Under the pieces are notes generated by a model that did not search any database, was not told the DNA's origin, and saw only the letters and a list, made by a program, of their open reading frames with translations. Of a stretch of DNA of 64,000 nt, positions 46,454 to 58,491 are shown piece by piece (the first letter of the stretch is position 1; each line of letters begins with the position of its first letter). The DNA comes from Turnera subulata (Eukaryota; Streptophyta; Magnoliopsida; Malpighiales; Passifloraceae). The stretch spans positions 79,541 through 143,540 of the forward strand of contig JAKUCV010002014.1 in assembly GCA_028386065.3 (NCBI GenBank). The letters run 5' to 3'. Both the position numbers and the translations under genes were made by a program.

Positions 46454-47954
46454 TCTAAGTAACCGGGCATGCAAACTTGACAATCAAAATACAGCGGAAA
46501 GAACCGGTACTCATGGAGGATCCATGTGAAACAGAGTAAACCGAATAACAAAAATCGTACCTGGAAATGGTTGAGATCTTTCAATCAACTGTTTGGTTGA
46601 ATCAGCAAGAACCAGACAGAAATCCTGCTCCTCTACGGTATCCACACGAACCGTCGATAACTAGCCGGAAATCATCTCACGATTACTAACCCGAGCAGCC
46701 CAGAAAAACAGTGCTAGTTGTAGATTTTTGGGAGCTAGAACTTGTGTTTGTAGTGTTTTCTTTCTTTCTCAAAGAAAGGGGTGTGTGTGTGTTCTTACAA
46801 GTATGAAAAACTCAGAATGCAAGCTCTAGATAATCTGATTACCCACCTCCACTAATGCATAAAGTAAAATGAAGACAATGGCCAACATAATGGTCCACCA
46901 ACTATCACGTTTATGATTCCCATTATCTTATCTACCACTAATGCATTATCATATATCAACACATCCCATCACTAATTCTGGTTCAATAATTCAGACAATT
47001 AGTGAACCAAAATGACCCCTTGGTCCAACTACAGTCCAACCATGGTTCAACCACCTAGTCGAACCACGGTCCAACAATGGTTCAACCACCAGCTCGAATT
47101 AATAGTTGTAAGTGTGTGACCCTGTAGGCACTTGTAACGTTTGGCAATAATTGTAAAATCTCATTTAACAACTATAAACAATGAGCGGTGTCTAGCAAAA
47201 CATCATTGCTACCCAAACAACAAGAACAATACTGATTCATTATGCCTCGGAACATGTCATCGTCCTTTCGTCCCATTATCAAGATCAAACACGAGACATG
47301 GAATAGGTCAATCTCGTATAAGTTTAATCTAAGTTTCTTGATCCCCGAGTTAACTGTGTAAAACGGATACTAATGATATCACCATATCACATAATCCGAG
47401 CATGACCGTGCATTTATAGTTCAACTCAATCAAGAGGCCCATCTGATAATATATTCTCGTTATAAGGGTTGGACGAATCCCATCTTGATCATACAAAACC
47501 CACTACACATTATAACATATACCCAATGATTACACTAAGGTCTACTCAATTACGAATAGCCAAGAGTATTATCAAAGTATATGACTCACATGTTGGGAAC
47601 CTTGATGATCTCAAGTCTAAGGACAGTACATATAAGAACCACTAATGACAATCATATAACGTTCCATGTAGTGTTCTTATGTTGGGTCGTTCCAGACCAC
47701 AAGTTCTCTAACTTGTTCCCGTATATAGAATTCATATCTCATATAATTCTCAACATACGCTAGTCTTAATTTATTATTACAACCCATCCACAATAATAAT
47801 CGACTAGGGACATTTAAGAATATAAAAATATTCTAGGGTTATAAATATGTGCAAGCGTTTATCTCATAAACATATTTCTTAGAATAACCTTAATGTATTT
47901 ACATGACTATGTACAATCATCCATTGATTGGCTTTTGGGCACATTACACTAACA
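46454..47954 (-). mobile_element. Copia 3' LTR
   Basis: 1,501 bp. Its outer terminus reads TCTAAG instead of TGTAAG, so the canonical CA end (minus strand) is mutated at one base. It matches the 5' LTR and the partial and solo LTRs at 1-363 and 20,755-22,250. Confidence 0.95.
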
Positions 47955-47968
47955 ATCTCCCACTTGCA
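47955..47968 (-). promoter_or_regulatory. Copia polypurine tract
   Basis: AGTGCAAGTGGGAGAT on the minus strand lies directly before the LTR start TGTTAGTG. Confidence 0.9.
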
Positions 47969-49390
47969 CTAAAGCCAATCATCCATGTATCTAATACCAA
48001 TGGATGCAGTATGACCATCATGCTTCTGCTGTGTGAGCGGCTTAGTCAATAGATCTGCTACATTGTTCTCAGAAGGAACTTTGCACAGGCTGACATCGCC
48101 TCTATCAATGATCTCTCTAATAAGATGATAGTGTCGGAGTATATGTTTGGATCTCTGGTGGTATCTAGGTTCTTGAGCCTGTGCGATTGTCCCATTGTTG
48201 TCACAATAGAGCTCTATCGGACTGTCAATACTAGGAACCACCCCAAGTTCAGTTACGAACTTCTTATCCAAACAGCCTTTTTCGCCGCATCTGAGGCGGC
48301 TATGTACTCAGCCTCAGTTGTAGAGTCAGCAACTGTCTCTTGCTTTGAACTCTTCCAGCATACAGCACCACCTCCAAGACAAAACACATAACCTGACTGC
48401 GATCTAAAGTCATCCCTGTCAGTTTGGAAGCTAGCATCTGTGTAACCCTTTACAACAAGCTCATCAACGCTTCCAAATACAAGAAATGTATCCTTAGCTT
48501 CTCAAGTACTTAAGGATGTTCTCAACCGTTGTCTAGTGACTTTCACCGGGATCTGATTGATATCTGCTTGTGACACTTAATGCATATGCGACATCCGGTC
48601 GAGTACATAGCATGGCATACATGATAGATCCTATTGCTGATGCATAAGGAATCTTACTCATCCGCTCTCTCTCCTTAGATGTACTAGGACATTGATTCTT
48701 TGAGAGAGATATGCCATGTGACATGGGCAAGAAACCTTTCTTGGAATCTTGCATGCTAAACCTCTTTAGCACCTTGTCAATATATGTACTTTGACTTAGC
48801 CCAAGAAGCCTTTTGGATTTATCTCTATAGATCTTTATACCTAGCACGTAGGCAGCTTCTCCTAAGTCCTTCACTGAGAAATTTTTTCCTAACCAAGTCT
48901 TTACAGACTCTAGTGTTGGAATATCATTCCCAACGAGAAGAATGTCGTCAACATACAATAACAAGAAAACGATAGTACTCCAACTAACCTTCTTGTAAAC
49001 ACATGGCTCATCTTCATTTTTAATGAAACCAAACTGTTTGATTACTTCATCAAAACGAAGATTCCAACTCCTAGAAGCTTGCTTTAATCCATAAATGGAT
49101 CTTTGCAACTTGCATACCTTGTTAGCATTTTCTAGAGTGACAAAACCTTCAGGTTGTGTCATATACACATCCTCTAAAAGATTTCCATTAAGGAAAGCAG
49201 TTTTGACATCCATTTGCCATATCTCATAATCATGGTATGCTGCTATAACCAATAGAATCCGGACGGATTTAACCATGGCAACTGGTGAGAAAGTTTCATC
49301 ATAGTCAATACCATGAACTTGTTTAAAATCTTTCGCAACCAACCGTCCTTTAAAGGAAATCACATTACCATCCATGTCGGTCTTTTTCTT
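47969..49390 (-). pseudogene. Copia reverse transcriptase and RNase H
   Basis: RT from 49,375: GRLVAKDFKQVHGIDYDETF, WQMDVKTAFLNGNLLEDVYM, IYGLKQASRSWN and the catalytic LLLYVDDILLVG. RNase H follows, with SGYVFCLGGGAVCWKSSKQ, TTEAEYIAASDAAKKAVW and ELYCDNNGTIAQAQEPRYH. Both lie in frame 1 of the minus strand with a break near 48,533-48,272. RT and RNase H would copy the RNA to DNA in the particle. Frame breaks upstream prevent a complete polyprotein. Confidence 0.93.
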
Positions 49391-51104
49391 AAAGACCCAT
49401 TTGCACCCTATAGGTTTTACCCTTCAGGTGGATCAACCAAGGTCCATACCTTGTTTTCATACATGGATTCCATCTCCGAATTCATGGCTTCTAGCCACTT
49501 CTTAGAGTCTGGACACGTAATAGCCTGCTGATAGGAAGTGGGCTCATCCTCTTCTATGAGCATCACGTCTCTAGTATGAGTCATAAGAAATCCATATCTC
49601 TCAGGCTCATGCCGAGTCCTATCACACCTACGTAGTCCATGTGTTACAGGCACAGGTTTTTCACCCACAACATCTTGTGGTTCCTGTCCTTGTTCCATCT
49701 CAGCCTCTATACCTTGAACTTCTTCGAGTTCTATTTTTCTTCTATTGATCTTTCTAGAAATGAATTCTCTTTCTAGAAAAATAGCAGTACGAGCAACAAA
49801 CACTTTGTGCTCTGTGGGATTATAGAAATAATATCCTTTAGTTTCCTTAGGATCTCCAACAAAGAGGCACTTGACGGATTTAGGTTTGAGTTTATCTGAT
49901 GCTTCTCGTCTCACGAAAGCCTCACAACCCCAGATCCTCATAAAAGACAAATTGGGATGCTTCCCAGTCCATATCTCATATGGTGTCTTTTCAACCAATT
50001 TAGATGGAACACGTTTAAGTGTAAATGCAGCACTCAATAATCCATGTCCCCAAAATGAAGAAAGAAGGTTAGCTTGACTCATCATGGAACGAACCATGTC
50101 TAACAAAGTTTTATTCTTCCTTTCGGATACACCATTCCATTGAGGTGTTCCTGGTGGAGTAAGTTGTGATACTATACCACATTCCTTTAGATGATCAAGA
50201 AAATTTCGATCTAAGTATTCACCTCCTCGATCAGATCGAAGCATTTTAATACTCTTGCCGAGTTGATTCTGTACTTCATTCTTGAATTCTTTGAACTTTT
50301 CAAAGGATTCTAACTTGTGTTTCATTAGATACACATAGCCATATCTACTATAATCATCAGTAATGTAATGAAGTATTGAAATCCACCTCTAGCCTGTGTT
50401 GACATAGGTCCGCATACATCAGAATGTATAAGACCTAACAAGTCCGAAGCTCTTTCACCTTTACCAGCAAAAGGAGCCTTCATCATTTTGCCTAATAAAC
50501 ATGACTCACATGTCTCATATGATTCTAAATCAAATGAGTCTAAAAGTCCATCTTTATGGAGTTTAGAAATATGAGTCTCGTTTATATGGCCCAATCGACA
50601 ATGCCAGAGATAGGTTTCATTAGAATCGTTTAATCTAACCTTCTTCGTATTAATGTTATAGATTGGTTTTCTAGGTTTAGAATGTACAAACCATTGCTCA
50701 AATATGCACCACCATAATAAATATCATTGAAATAAATAGAACAACAATTGTTCTTTATTACAAATGAAAAACCTTTCTTGTCCAGACAAGAAACAGAAAT
50801 CAAATTCCTGGTTATGGTAGGTACATAATAACAATCATCAAGTTCTAAAACCAAACCACTCGGTAAGGATAGATAGTAAGTTCCTACGGCTAATGCAGCA
50901 ACTCTTGCTCCATTTCCAACGCGCAGGTCTATCTCACCCTTTGCTAGTCTTCTACTCTTTCTCAGATCCTGCACATTTACATAAATGTGAGAACCACTTC
51001 CGGTATCTAATACCCATGATTGAGAGATAGAGATATTAGCTTCTATAACAAAAATACCTGAAGCGGAAGTCTTACTTCCCTTCTGTTTCTTCACCTCTTC
51101 AAGG
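49391..51104 (-). pseudogene. Copia protease and integrase
   Basis: Protease at 51,094-50,630 with WVLDTGSGSHI, where the usual copia form is WxxDSGAxxH. Integrase zinc region WHCRLGHINETHI and TCESCLLGKM near 50,640-50,490, and core with LIHSDVCGPM, MLRSDRGGEYLDRNF and PPGTPQWNGVSERKN down to 49,417. The frame changes between 50,630 and 50,594, again near 50,330, and again before 49,375. Integrase would insert the DNA copy; here its coding sequence is split. Confidence 0.92.
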
Positions 51105-51886
51105 TAAATAGGGCAGTTATGCTTCTAATGGCCAGGTTTCTTGCAATGAAAACATTGTTCTTCCTTTGCAACACCACCTTTGGGTTTCAGCACTTGTGAA
51201 GAAGATGAACCAAACTTTTTGGAAGATTTCTTCTTCTTGCTTTTTCCCTTTCCTTTGCTATTTCGAACCATCAATATGCTGTTGGATTTATTTGCCTTCA
51301 TCTATTGCTCAACTGTTCCTAACCTGTTAAGCAACTCAGACAAGGATTTGTCAAGATGATTCATATTTGAATTCATGACAAATTGGCTGTAACTATCCGG
51401 CAACGATTGTAGGACTAGATCAACAACCAACTCCTTCTGCAAAGGAAAACCCAGACCCTCAAGGCTCTCAATGTATCCAATCATCTTGAGCACATAAGGC
51501 CTGCCTGGTGATGACTCAGCCATCTTGCATTGGAACAATGCCTTAGAGGTCTCATACCTCTCATGCCTTGCTTGCTCTTCAAAAAGCATTTTCAGATGTT
51601 CGATCATATCGAATGCACCCAAGTTCTCATGTTGCTTCTGAAGCTCAGAGTCCATGTTAACAAGCATAAGGCATGCATCATCAACATGCTTCTTGTAAGC
51701 ATCTCTTTCCGCCCTAAGAGCATTAGGCGCCGGTTCATTTGGAACGGGCCCTTCAAGGACATACAAATTCTTTTCTTGTTTGAGGACTATCCTCAAATTG
51801 CGATGCCACTTTAGGAAGTTATTCCCATTCAGCTTTTCCTTCTCAAGGACTGATCGCAGTGATTGTGTACTAGTATTTTGTGCCAT
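51105..51886 (-). pseudogene. Copia gag with zinc knuckle
   Basis: Starts at 51,886 (MAQNTSTQSLRSVLEKEKLN) and contains the GNNFLKWHRNLRIVLKQEK region typical of copia gag. It continues in frame past a TAG at 51,302-51,304 into a Lys/Ser-rich linker and the knuckle CFHCKKPGH-x-KHNC. A second TAG (about 51,125-51,127) stands where Trp is expected, consistent with TGG-to-TAG. Gag would form the virus-like particle. Confidence 0.92.
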
Positions 51887-53229
51887 GATAACTCTACAAC
51901 ATTGATCAACTCACACAAATAAGAGTCATGCATACATAAAATCACTTAACAAGGAATTTTTATTAAATGATGCTCCTACTATGAATCAAAATAATGATAA
52001 GTAGGCCAAGATCCATATTTCACTACAAGATAAGTCAGCTTTGGCTGATCGCTTACATCATAGTTATTTAGGTAGACAACTCTTGTCAATTACTTCTCAT
52101 GTAACTCTTGGATAGTTGAGTGAACAACACTTGTTCTTGTCTATCTCATAGACTTAGCTCAAGTCTTTGCCTCTAAGTCCTCAATCCTATTGAGATGACC
52201 TAGTTAAGTTCAACCCATAATAAGCAGTTTGGATATTACAATTATCCCATCGCACCTTTCTAGGATAAACATTGGTACCTTGCTTTGGCAAAACCTACTA
52301 ATTGTTATTCTAAGCAATGATGAGTGCTTATCATGAAAGGCAACACAAGGGGAACTTAATATTTACATCAACATATTATGTTCATACATCATATGCATAT
52401 AATCAACAAATCATATATTGATGTTTTGTAAATTTGGAAACCAAAAATACATAAGAACATCGATGTCTAACTTTGAACATCGATGTTTTTGAGAATTTGA
52501 TTCTCCCAACTACTTGGCAGTGCTCAAGAACATCGATGTCTTGATCTGAACATCGATGTTTTTTTGAGAATCTAGAATTCCAAACTATTTGGCAGAGCTC
52601 AGAACATCGATGTTTAACTCTTGAACATCGATGTTTTTAAAGTTCTGGAAGTTCAAGATTTCTGGCAGTACTTTTAAACATCGATATCTAACTTTTAAAC
52701 ATCGATGTTTGAGAATTTTGGAATCTCAAACTAATTTGGCAGTGCTCTAGAACATCGATGTTTAACTCTTAAACATCGATGTTTTGAAAGTTCTGCCAAG
52801 GCCACTCGTCATGAGAACATCGATGTTTAACTCTTGAACATCGATGTTTTCAAGATTCTGCCAAAGCCAATCTTCATTAGAACATCGATGTTTGGAAGAT
52901 CCGACCAAGGCAAAACTCACGTGAACATCGATGTTTGTCTCACAAACATCGATGTTTTGGCCTTGTTGTACTAGAACGACAATCGTTCCACACAAAAAAC
53001 CAACAATCCATTTTTCCTTGTCGAACTCATTTGACTTACTGCCAAGAACACCTTGATTGATATCTCATACCAATCAAACATTCATTGTCAAAACACTTTT
53101 GACAAACACCAACCTAAATATGTATCATGTATACAAGATTGAAATTCAACATATCACATATGCAAATGAATTCAGCATATCACATATACTAAGATGAACA
53201 TCTAATTCGATTTAGCGTTTCACAGGAGG
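51887..53229 (-). mobile_element. Copia leader between primer-binding site and gag
   Basis: A 1.34-kb leader, long for a copia element, without coding capacity. Its middle carries the palindrome pairs described separately; 51,890-52,440 and 52,960-53,229 hold nothing that I recognise. Confidence 0.75.
52456..52956. repeat. Array of 15 AACATCGATGTT palindromes in pairs
   Basis: Copies start at 52,456, 52,476, 52,529, 52,549, 52,603, 52,624, 52,677, 52,698, 52,751, 52,772, 52,816, 52,837, 52,881, 52,924 and 52,945. Twelve are exact 12-bp palindromes. Two (52,456 and 52,529) end in C, and one (52,677) is AACATCGATATC. They form seven pairs with 20-21 bp between starts plus one single. Successive pairs lie mostly 74 bp apart. 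Confidence 0.95.
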
Positions 53230-53241
53230 CTCCGCTACCAA
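53230..53241 (-). promoter_or_regulatory. Copia primer-binding site
   Basis: TGGTAGCGGAGC on the minus strand directly after the 5' LTR. It matches the common initiator-Met site TGGTATCAGAGC at ten of twelve positions. Confidence 0.8.
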
Positions 53242-54728
53242 TGTAAGTAACCGGGCATGCAAACTTGACAGTCAAAATGCAGTGGAAAGACCCGGTACTC
53301 ATGGAGGATCCATGTGAAACAGAGTAAACCGAATAACAAAAATCGTACCTGGAAATGGTTGAGATCTTTCACTCAACTGTTTGGTTGAATCAGCAAGAAC
53401 CGGACAGAAATCCTGCTCCTCTACGGTATCCACACGAACCGTCGATAACTAGCCGAAAATCATCACATGATTACCAACCCGAGCAGCCCCGAACAACAGT
53501 GCTAGCTGCAGATTTCCGGGAGCTAGAACTTGTGTTTGTGTGTTTTCTTTCTTTCTCAAGGAAAGGGGTGTGTGTGTGTTCTTGCAAGTCTGAAAAACTC
53601 AGAATGCAAGCTCTAGATAATCTAATTATCCACCTCCACTAATGCATAAAGTAAAATGGAGACAATGGCCAACATAATGGTCTACCAACTATCATGATTA
53701 TGATTCCCATTATCTTGTCTACCACTAATGCATTATCATATATCAACACATCACATCACTAATTCTGGTTCAATAATTCAGACAATTAGTGAACCAAAAC
53801 GACCCTGGTCCAACCATGGTCCAACCACCTAGTCGAACCACGGTCCAACCATGGTTCAACCACCAGCTCGAATCAACAGTTCTAAGTGTGTGACCCTGTA
53901 GGCACTTGTAACGTTTGGCAATAATTGTAAAATCTCATTTAACAATTATAAATAATGAGCGGTGTCTAGCAACACATCATTGCTACCTAAACGACAAGAT
54001 CAGTACTGATTCATTATGCCTCGGAACATGTCATCGTCCTTTCGTCCCATTATCAAGATCAAACACGAAACATGGAATACGTCAATCTCGTATAAGTTCA
54101 ATCTAAGTTTCTTGATCCCCGAGTTAACTGTGTAAAACGAATACTAATGATATCACCATATCACATAATCCGAGCATGGCCATGCATTTACAGTTCAACA
54201 CTATCAAGAGGCCCATCTGATAATATATACCCGTTATAAGGGTTGGACGAATCCCATCTTGATCATACAAAACCCACTACACATTATATCATATACCCAA
54301 TGATTACACTAAGGTCTACTCAGTTACGAATAGCCAAGAGTAATATCAAAGTATATGACTCACATGTTGGGAACCTTGATGATCTCAGGTCTAAGGACAA
54401 TACATATAAGAACCACTAATGACAACCATATAACGTTCCATGTAGTGTTCTTATGTTGGGTCGGTCCAGACATCAAGTTCTCTAACTTGTACCCGTATGT
54501 AGAATTCATATCTCATATAATTCTCAACATATGCTAGTCTTAATTTATTATTACAACCCATCCATAATAATAATCGACTAGGGACATTTAAGAATATAAA
54601 AATATTCTAGGGTTATAAATATGTGCAAGCGTTTATCTCATAAACATATTTATTGGAATAACCTTAATGTATTTACATGACTATGTACAATCATCCATTG
54701 ATTGGCTTTTGGGCATATTACACTAACA
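53242..54728 (-). mobile_element. Copia 5' LTR
   Basis: 1,487 bp, TGTTAGTG (minus strand, from 54,728) to ACTTACA (53,242), with correct TG/CA ends. It drives the element's transcription in autonomous relatives; no TATA box was fixed with confidence. Confidence 0.95.
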
Positions 54729-54733
54729 GTCCT

Positions 54734-54990
54734 CTCTTCTTTTTCGGTCAGCAGCAAACAACTCGGCCATATTCTCAACTACCTTGTTAACACCATGCAA
54801 ACCAGCCTTCAGCACCTCCAATGGCATCTCTTACGAGGCATCTGAATACTCTGCTTCGCTCGGCAACTCATCACTAGCGTCCTCCGGAAGATAAGTCTCA
54901 TCAGCTACATCCTTGGCATCCTGAACGGATTGCACATCCGGGGCAGCAACATAAATAAACACCTCCTTTCCCAACTTCTTTTTGTCGGCT
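54734..54990 (-). pseudogene. Gypsy gag, N-terminal part
   Basis: The minus strand reads DEYLPEDASDEL-like acidic residues and MPLEVLKAGLHGVNKVVENM, then AELFAADRKRRG up to the copia insertion. A stop lies at about 54,830. It joins to the gag middle part at 46,448 once the copia element and one target copy are removed. Confidence 0.75.
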
Positions 54991-55114
54991 TACCTGCACA
55001 CAAAGTATAAGAAAACCAACACATAAATGTCAGCTCTCACCATCCTACGGTCTCTAGTGATGGGTAACAGCCTATGGAAGCCTTTTAGCCCTGTGCCCTT
55101 TAACATATAACCAC

Positions 55115-55126
55115 ACGCTGCTACCA
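55115..55126 (-). promoter_or_regulatory. Probable gypsy primer-binding site
   Basis: TGGTAGCAGCGT, a few bases inside the 5' LTR end. It matches the initiator-Met site well over its first nine positions except one. Confidence 0.5.
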
Positions 55127-55130
55127 TAAC

Positions 55131-57017
55131 TGTCACGCCCTGTCTTAACATGACCGAATAGGTGCCATGTGCACCACTTAGTATGCCACAGGGCAGCGAA
55201 AGGCCTACATCAAACACTGGGCAGAAGCTTGCCCGACGGGCAGAAATGTTTGGTGCGCAGCAAACATCAAGACGGGCAACATGGAATGAATTACGAAGTT
55301 GAACACACTACAACCAACTTATATTTACATAATTCATATACATCAAGAATAGGGCACTATATGTGTTTTATGCCAACTCATTTAAGTCTACATTCACAAA
55401 TGGAACCAGATTGGCTAAGTACCCTTCGTATAACAAAATGCGCCGCTCGAGTCTTTCCTCACCAAGCTAGTCGACTCTTTGCCCTGAAATAAAGGGAGTG
55501 GAAAGAGGGGGGTGAGTCCACGACTCAATAAGCAGGTGGTCATACAAGGTAGTAGGAAAAACACATACAAGCGACAAATGACATCCAACAACCAAACATC
55601 TCAGGTCGCCGTGATCAGCCCACGGGTAAGCTATCGTGGAGTTATACCAGGCCTACCTGCATGGTCTGGTAGCCTTTCCAACATGTTTCTCCTTAGCCCA
55701 CAGCCCTACGTATGAGGCATAACCGATTGGCTACCACAACCACACACGGCGCCAAGTACAACACCACCATCATCTCATAAGACCAAGCAGCCTAGGAGAA
55801 CTGCAAGGTTCATCATCTCATACCATCTTATGTAATGTCATGATGCAAATGGATGCATGGAATGCACAGCCTGATTACCGGACTCGTCTCAAGCCAAGGC
55901 ATATTATCAAACATCTCAACATCTCATATTGCACCATAGGTGCCATCAATAGGAAATTGGGTCATCCACCAAGCCAATAAGCATCACAGCCATCACACAA
56001 GTATGCAACCAAACTTACACAGATTTAGGCCTTACTAGGCCCTTCCCCTTCCTTTGGTGCTCTTGGGTTTCTAGCACCTTCCAAATACAAATAACCATAC
56101 ATAAAAGACATAGCAATACAAAGCATCAAGTAGGAACTTATACAAGTTAGCCTACACACCAACTAGCCAAGTTAGACCAATCGGTTGGCACCAATAGATT
56201 CATTGGCATGCCAACCTTAGCCATCTGCCCTAACCAAGTGCATTAGCACAATTATTTGGGCATTTTTTAGACCTACAAGCCATCAGGTTATCGTGTCCAG
56301 GCCTGTTAGCCACTGAGAGGGCCAATTGGCCATCTGTAGGGACAATTGGGCGCACCCAGCATACTAATTGGCTTGCTACGGGCCAATTGTGCATCAGCTC
56401 GACCAACCAACACCCCCACCTGAAATAATGCCTTCCCACCATCCAACATCAAACAACAAAGCCATACACTCCACACAAAACGGAATTGGTGCATTGTCCA
56501 AGCCAACAGCACACTAGGCAAGCTAATTGGCACCAAAACATGCATAAATCCTAATCAAGCTCACTTGCCCCCTTCCTTTGTGTGTAAGAGCCTTGGGAAA
56601 ACCTTGAAAATGCTAAGTCTTTTCTCCCTGAGTCTCTCCCATGTTTTTTCCACAAATGAGGGGTAAGGTGCTTGCTTGAGCAGAATAGGCTCTCCAATTG
56701 CCTGCCTCTTTCCCTCATGCTGCCACCATGCCTAAGCAGCTCTCCACTCATACTTACTCTCCACCTCATGCTTATTTTTGAACCAACAGAACCAAGCCAA
56801 ATCGTCCATATTTAACCCTCACTTAGTTTTTCCCAAGCCCTTAACACACTCTAATCCGCGATTAAGGCTAATCACACGCTAATTAATCCAAGCATGCCAA
56901 TGGCTAGCCAACTGGAACCAAAGGTTAGCCAACTGAGGCCAACTGAAACCAATCCTCTTCCAAACACCTTTCCTCATCAAGTAGACACTTTCATCCTCGA
57001 TTATACGGGTTATCACA
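55131..57017 (-). mobile_element. Gypsy 5' LTR
   Basis: 1,887 bp, TGTGATAACCCG (minus strand, from 57,017) to GGGCGTGACA (55,131). Complete, unlike its partner. Its 3' end resembles that of the LARD LTRs: both carry TGCCACAGGGCA about 50 bp from the terminus (55,184-55,195 here). Confidence 0.9.
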
Positions 57018-57112
57018 GTTTTTTCTAAGATAAAGGATAGGATGACATGTACTATGTGCATTTGTATTGGTGTAACCCTTGAAGAATACACCTAATAACA
57101 GTACTTAATCAT

Positions 57113-57242
57113 CGAGTTCGAGTCTTCGTATATGCAGAAGAATTCCATTGGGAGACTCACCCGCCATACCTCATTGTGCGTGACGCGGGTCGGATCCGGA
57201 TTAGTCGGGGCATTTCGGATACCGGATGGGAAACAAAAAAAA
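57113..57242 (+). mobile_element. SINE fragment, same family as 11,591-11,756
   Basis: Starts within box B (GAGTTCGAGTCTT). It shares TTGGGAGACTCACCC, GACGCGGGTCGG and GGATTAGTCGGGGC with the other copy. It ends in ATACCGGATGGG and an A-rich tail, which the first copy lacks. The 5' tRNA-like half is missing. Confidence 0.75.
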
Positions 57243-57911
57243 TTATTTACTGATCTAATTATAACTAATTTTACTTATTAATTTAAAAAATAAATAGTTC
57301 ACTTCCCTTGGATTCCACAGGTTTGGTTAGTTAATACTTTATATAATTTGTTTGTTTTCTAAGTTTATACTTTATATAATTTATTAATTTTATAATATTA
57401 TTATTTTACAATTGAACCTCTTGCTTTGTATATATTATTATTTAATTATTTTTTAGTCTACTTATTTTTCATTATATTTATTTTTTAAAAAATCTGTAAT
57501 ATAGGATTATATTTTAAACTTAGTTTTCAATTTTTTAATGTTTAATATTAAATTAGTTTTTACTACAATATTTTTTGAAGCTATGTTTCTTAATTTATGG
57601 TAGTGATTTGAATTTATAACCTTCATCTCTTTCTTCTATAATTTTCCTATATTGATATTTTTTTATTCCACTATATTTTTACTTTTTTCTTAAGAATATT
57701 TAATTGTTATAACGACTATTTTATATTAATTTAGTTTTTACTATAATATTTTTTGAAGCTATGCTTTTAATAATTTATATTTTTGTAAATTTAAATTTTT
57801 AAAAATTAACCCACAAAATAGAAAAATGTTCTAGAAAAAATATATAAGATAAATTTTAAAACATTATTCCACTAATAGTACTTTGCAAAAAGAAAAAATA
57901 TTAAGAGAAAC
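57243..57911. other. Very AT-rich intergenic DNA, no gene seen
   Basis: Long A/T runs and short repeats such as 'tactttatataatttgtt' (twice, about 57,339 and 57,368), with no coding signal. Confidence 0.55.
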
Positions 57912-58491
57912 TGAAACGCCCCGACCCGTATTTACCGTACACAGTAAACACGTGCCGGAACTGTAACAACGCAACCCACAAAACCTAGCATACAGTGTAT
58001 ACAACAGATATCCGGGCTCAACAGCCCATAACAAAAACAACAATAATAACTCAACACGGCCCAATGGCCCAATAATAGTAAAACAATGCACAGCGGAAGA
58101 CTTAACGACTCACAATACACTGTATGCGACACTGATGCAAACTATGGATCCAAGCCCTGTCCAAGGGAATACGCCGCAGCCTGTCTGGTATGCACCGAAC
58201 CTGTACCAAAAATAACTCATCCTACAGGATGAAAGCCCGCAGGTGAGGGGTGAGTCCGAAGTGCTCACCGACGAAGGAAAGACAATCAATATGCACACTA
58301 TAACTACTCAAGTCAAACACGGGCTAAACAACCAAAGACATCAAAACAGAGACTCGACCCAAAATCGGTCCAAGACCAAAAGACTCAAATAAAATCCAAT
58401 TTCCAATTTTATCTTTCCGGGCCCCGTCACGGATAAGCTAGGGTCGTACCAGGTTATCAACCTGCTCCTGGTGCCAGATCAAAAAGAACCC

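Larger units (their letters stand above)
46449..54733 (-). mobile_element. Full-length Ty1/copia element (46,454-54,728) with 5-bp target duplication
   Basis: GTCCT flanks the element at 46,449-46,453 and 54,729-54,733. On the minus strand it reads 5' LTR, primer-binding site, long leader with palindrome pairs, gag, protease, integrase, RT, RNase H, polypurine tract, 3' LTR. The integrase-before-RT order defines copia. At least two in-frame stops (51,302 and about 51,125) and three frame changes make it inactive. It inserted into the gag of the older gypsy element. Confidence 0.96.
31978..57017 (-). mobile_element. Decayed Ty3/gypsy element (Del/Tekay-like chromovirus) split by three insertions
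   Basis: Read on the minus strand: 5' LTR (57,017-55,131), gag (54,990-54,729, then 46,453-46,100 and 45,045-44,410), protease and reverse transcriptase (44,636-43,244), RNase H (35,220-34,274), integrase (34,072-33,365), a chromodomain-like tail, polypurine tract and truncated 3' LTR (32,996-31,978). Removing the inserted TR-GAG element (8.0 kb), copia element (8.3 kb) and 5S-like repeats (1.05 kb) leaves about 7.7 kb. Stops and frameshifts occur throughout, so it is inactive. The order RT-RNase H-integrase and the YPHLF-like C-terminus fit chromoviruses. Confidence 0.9.
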
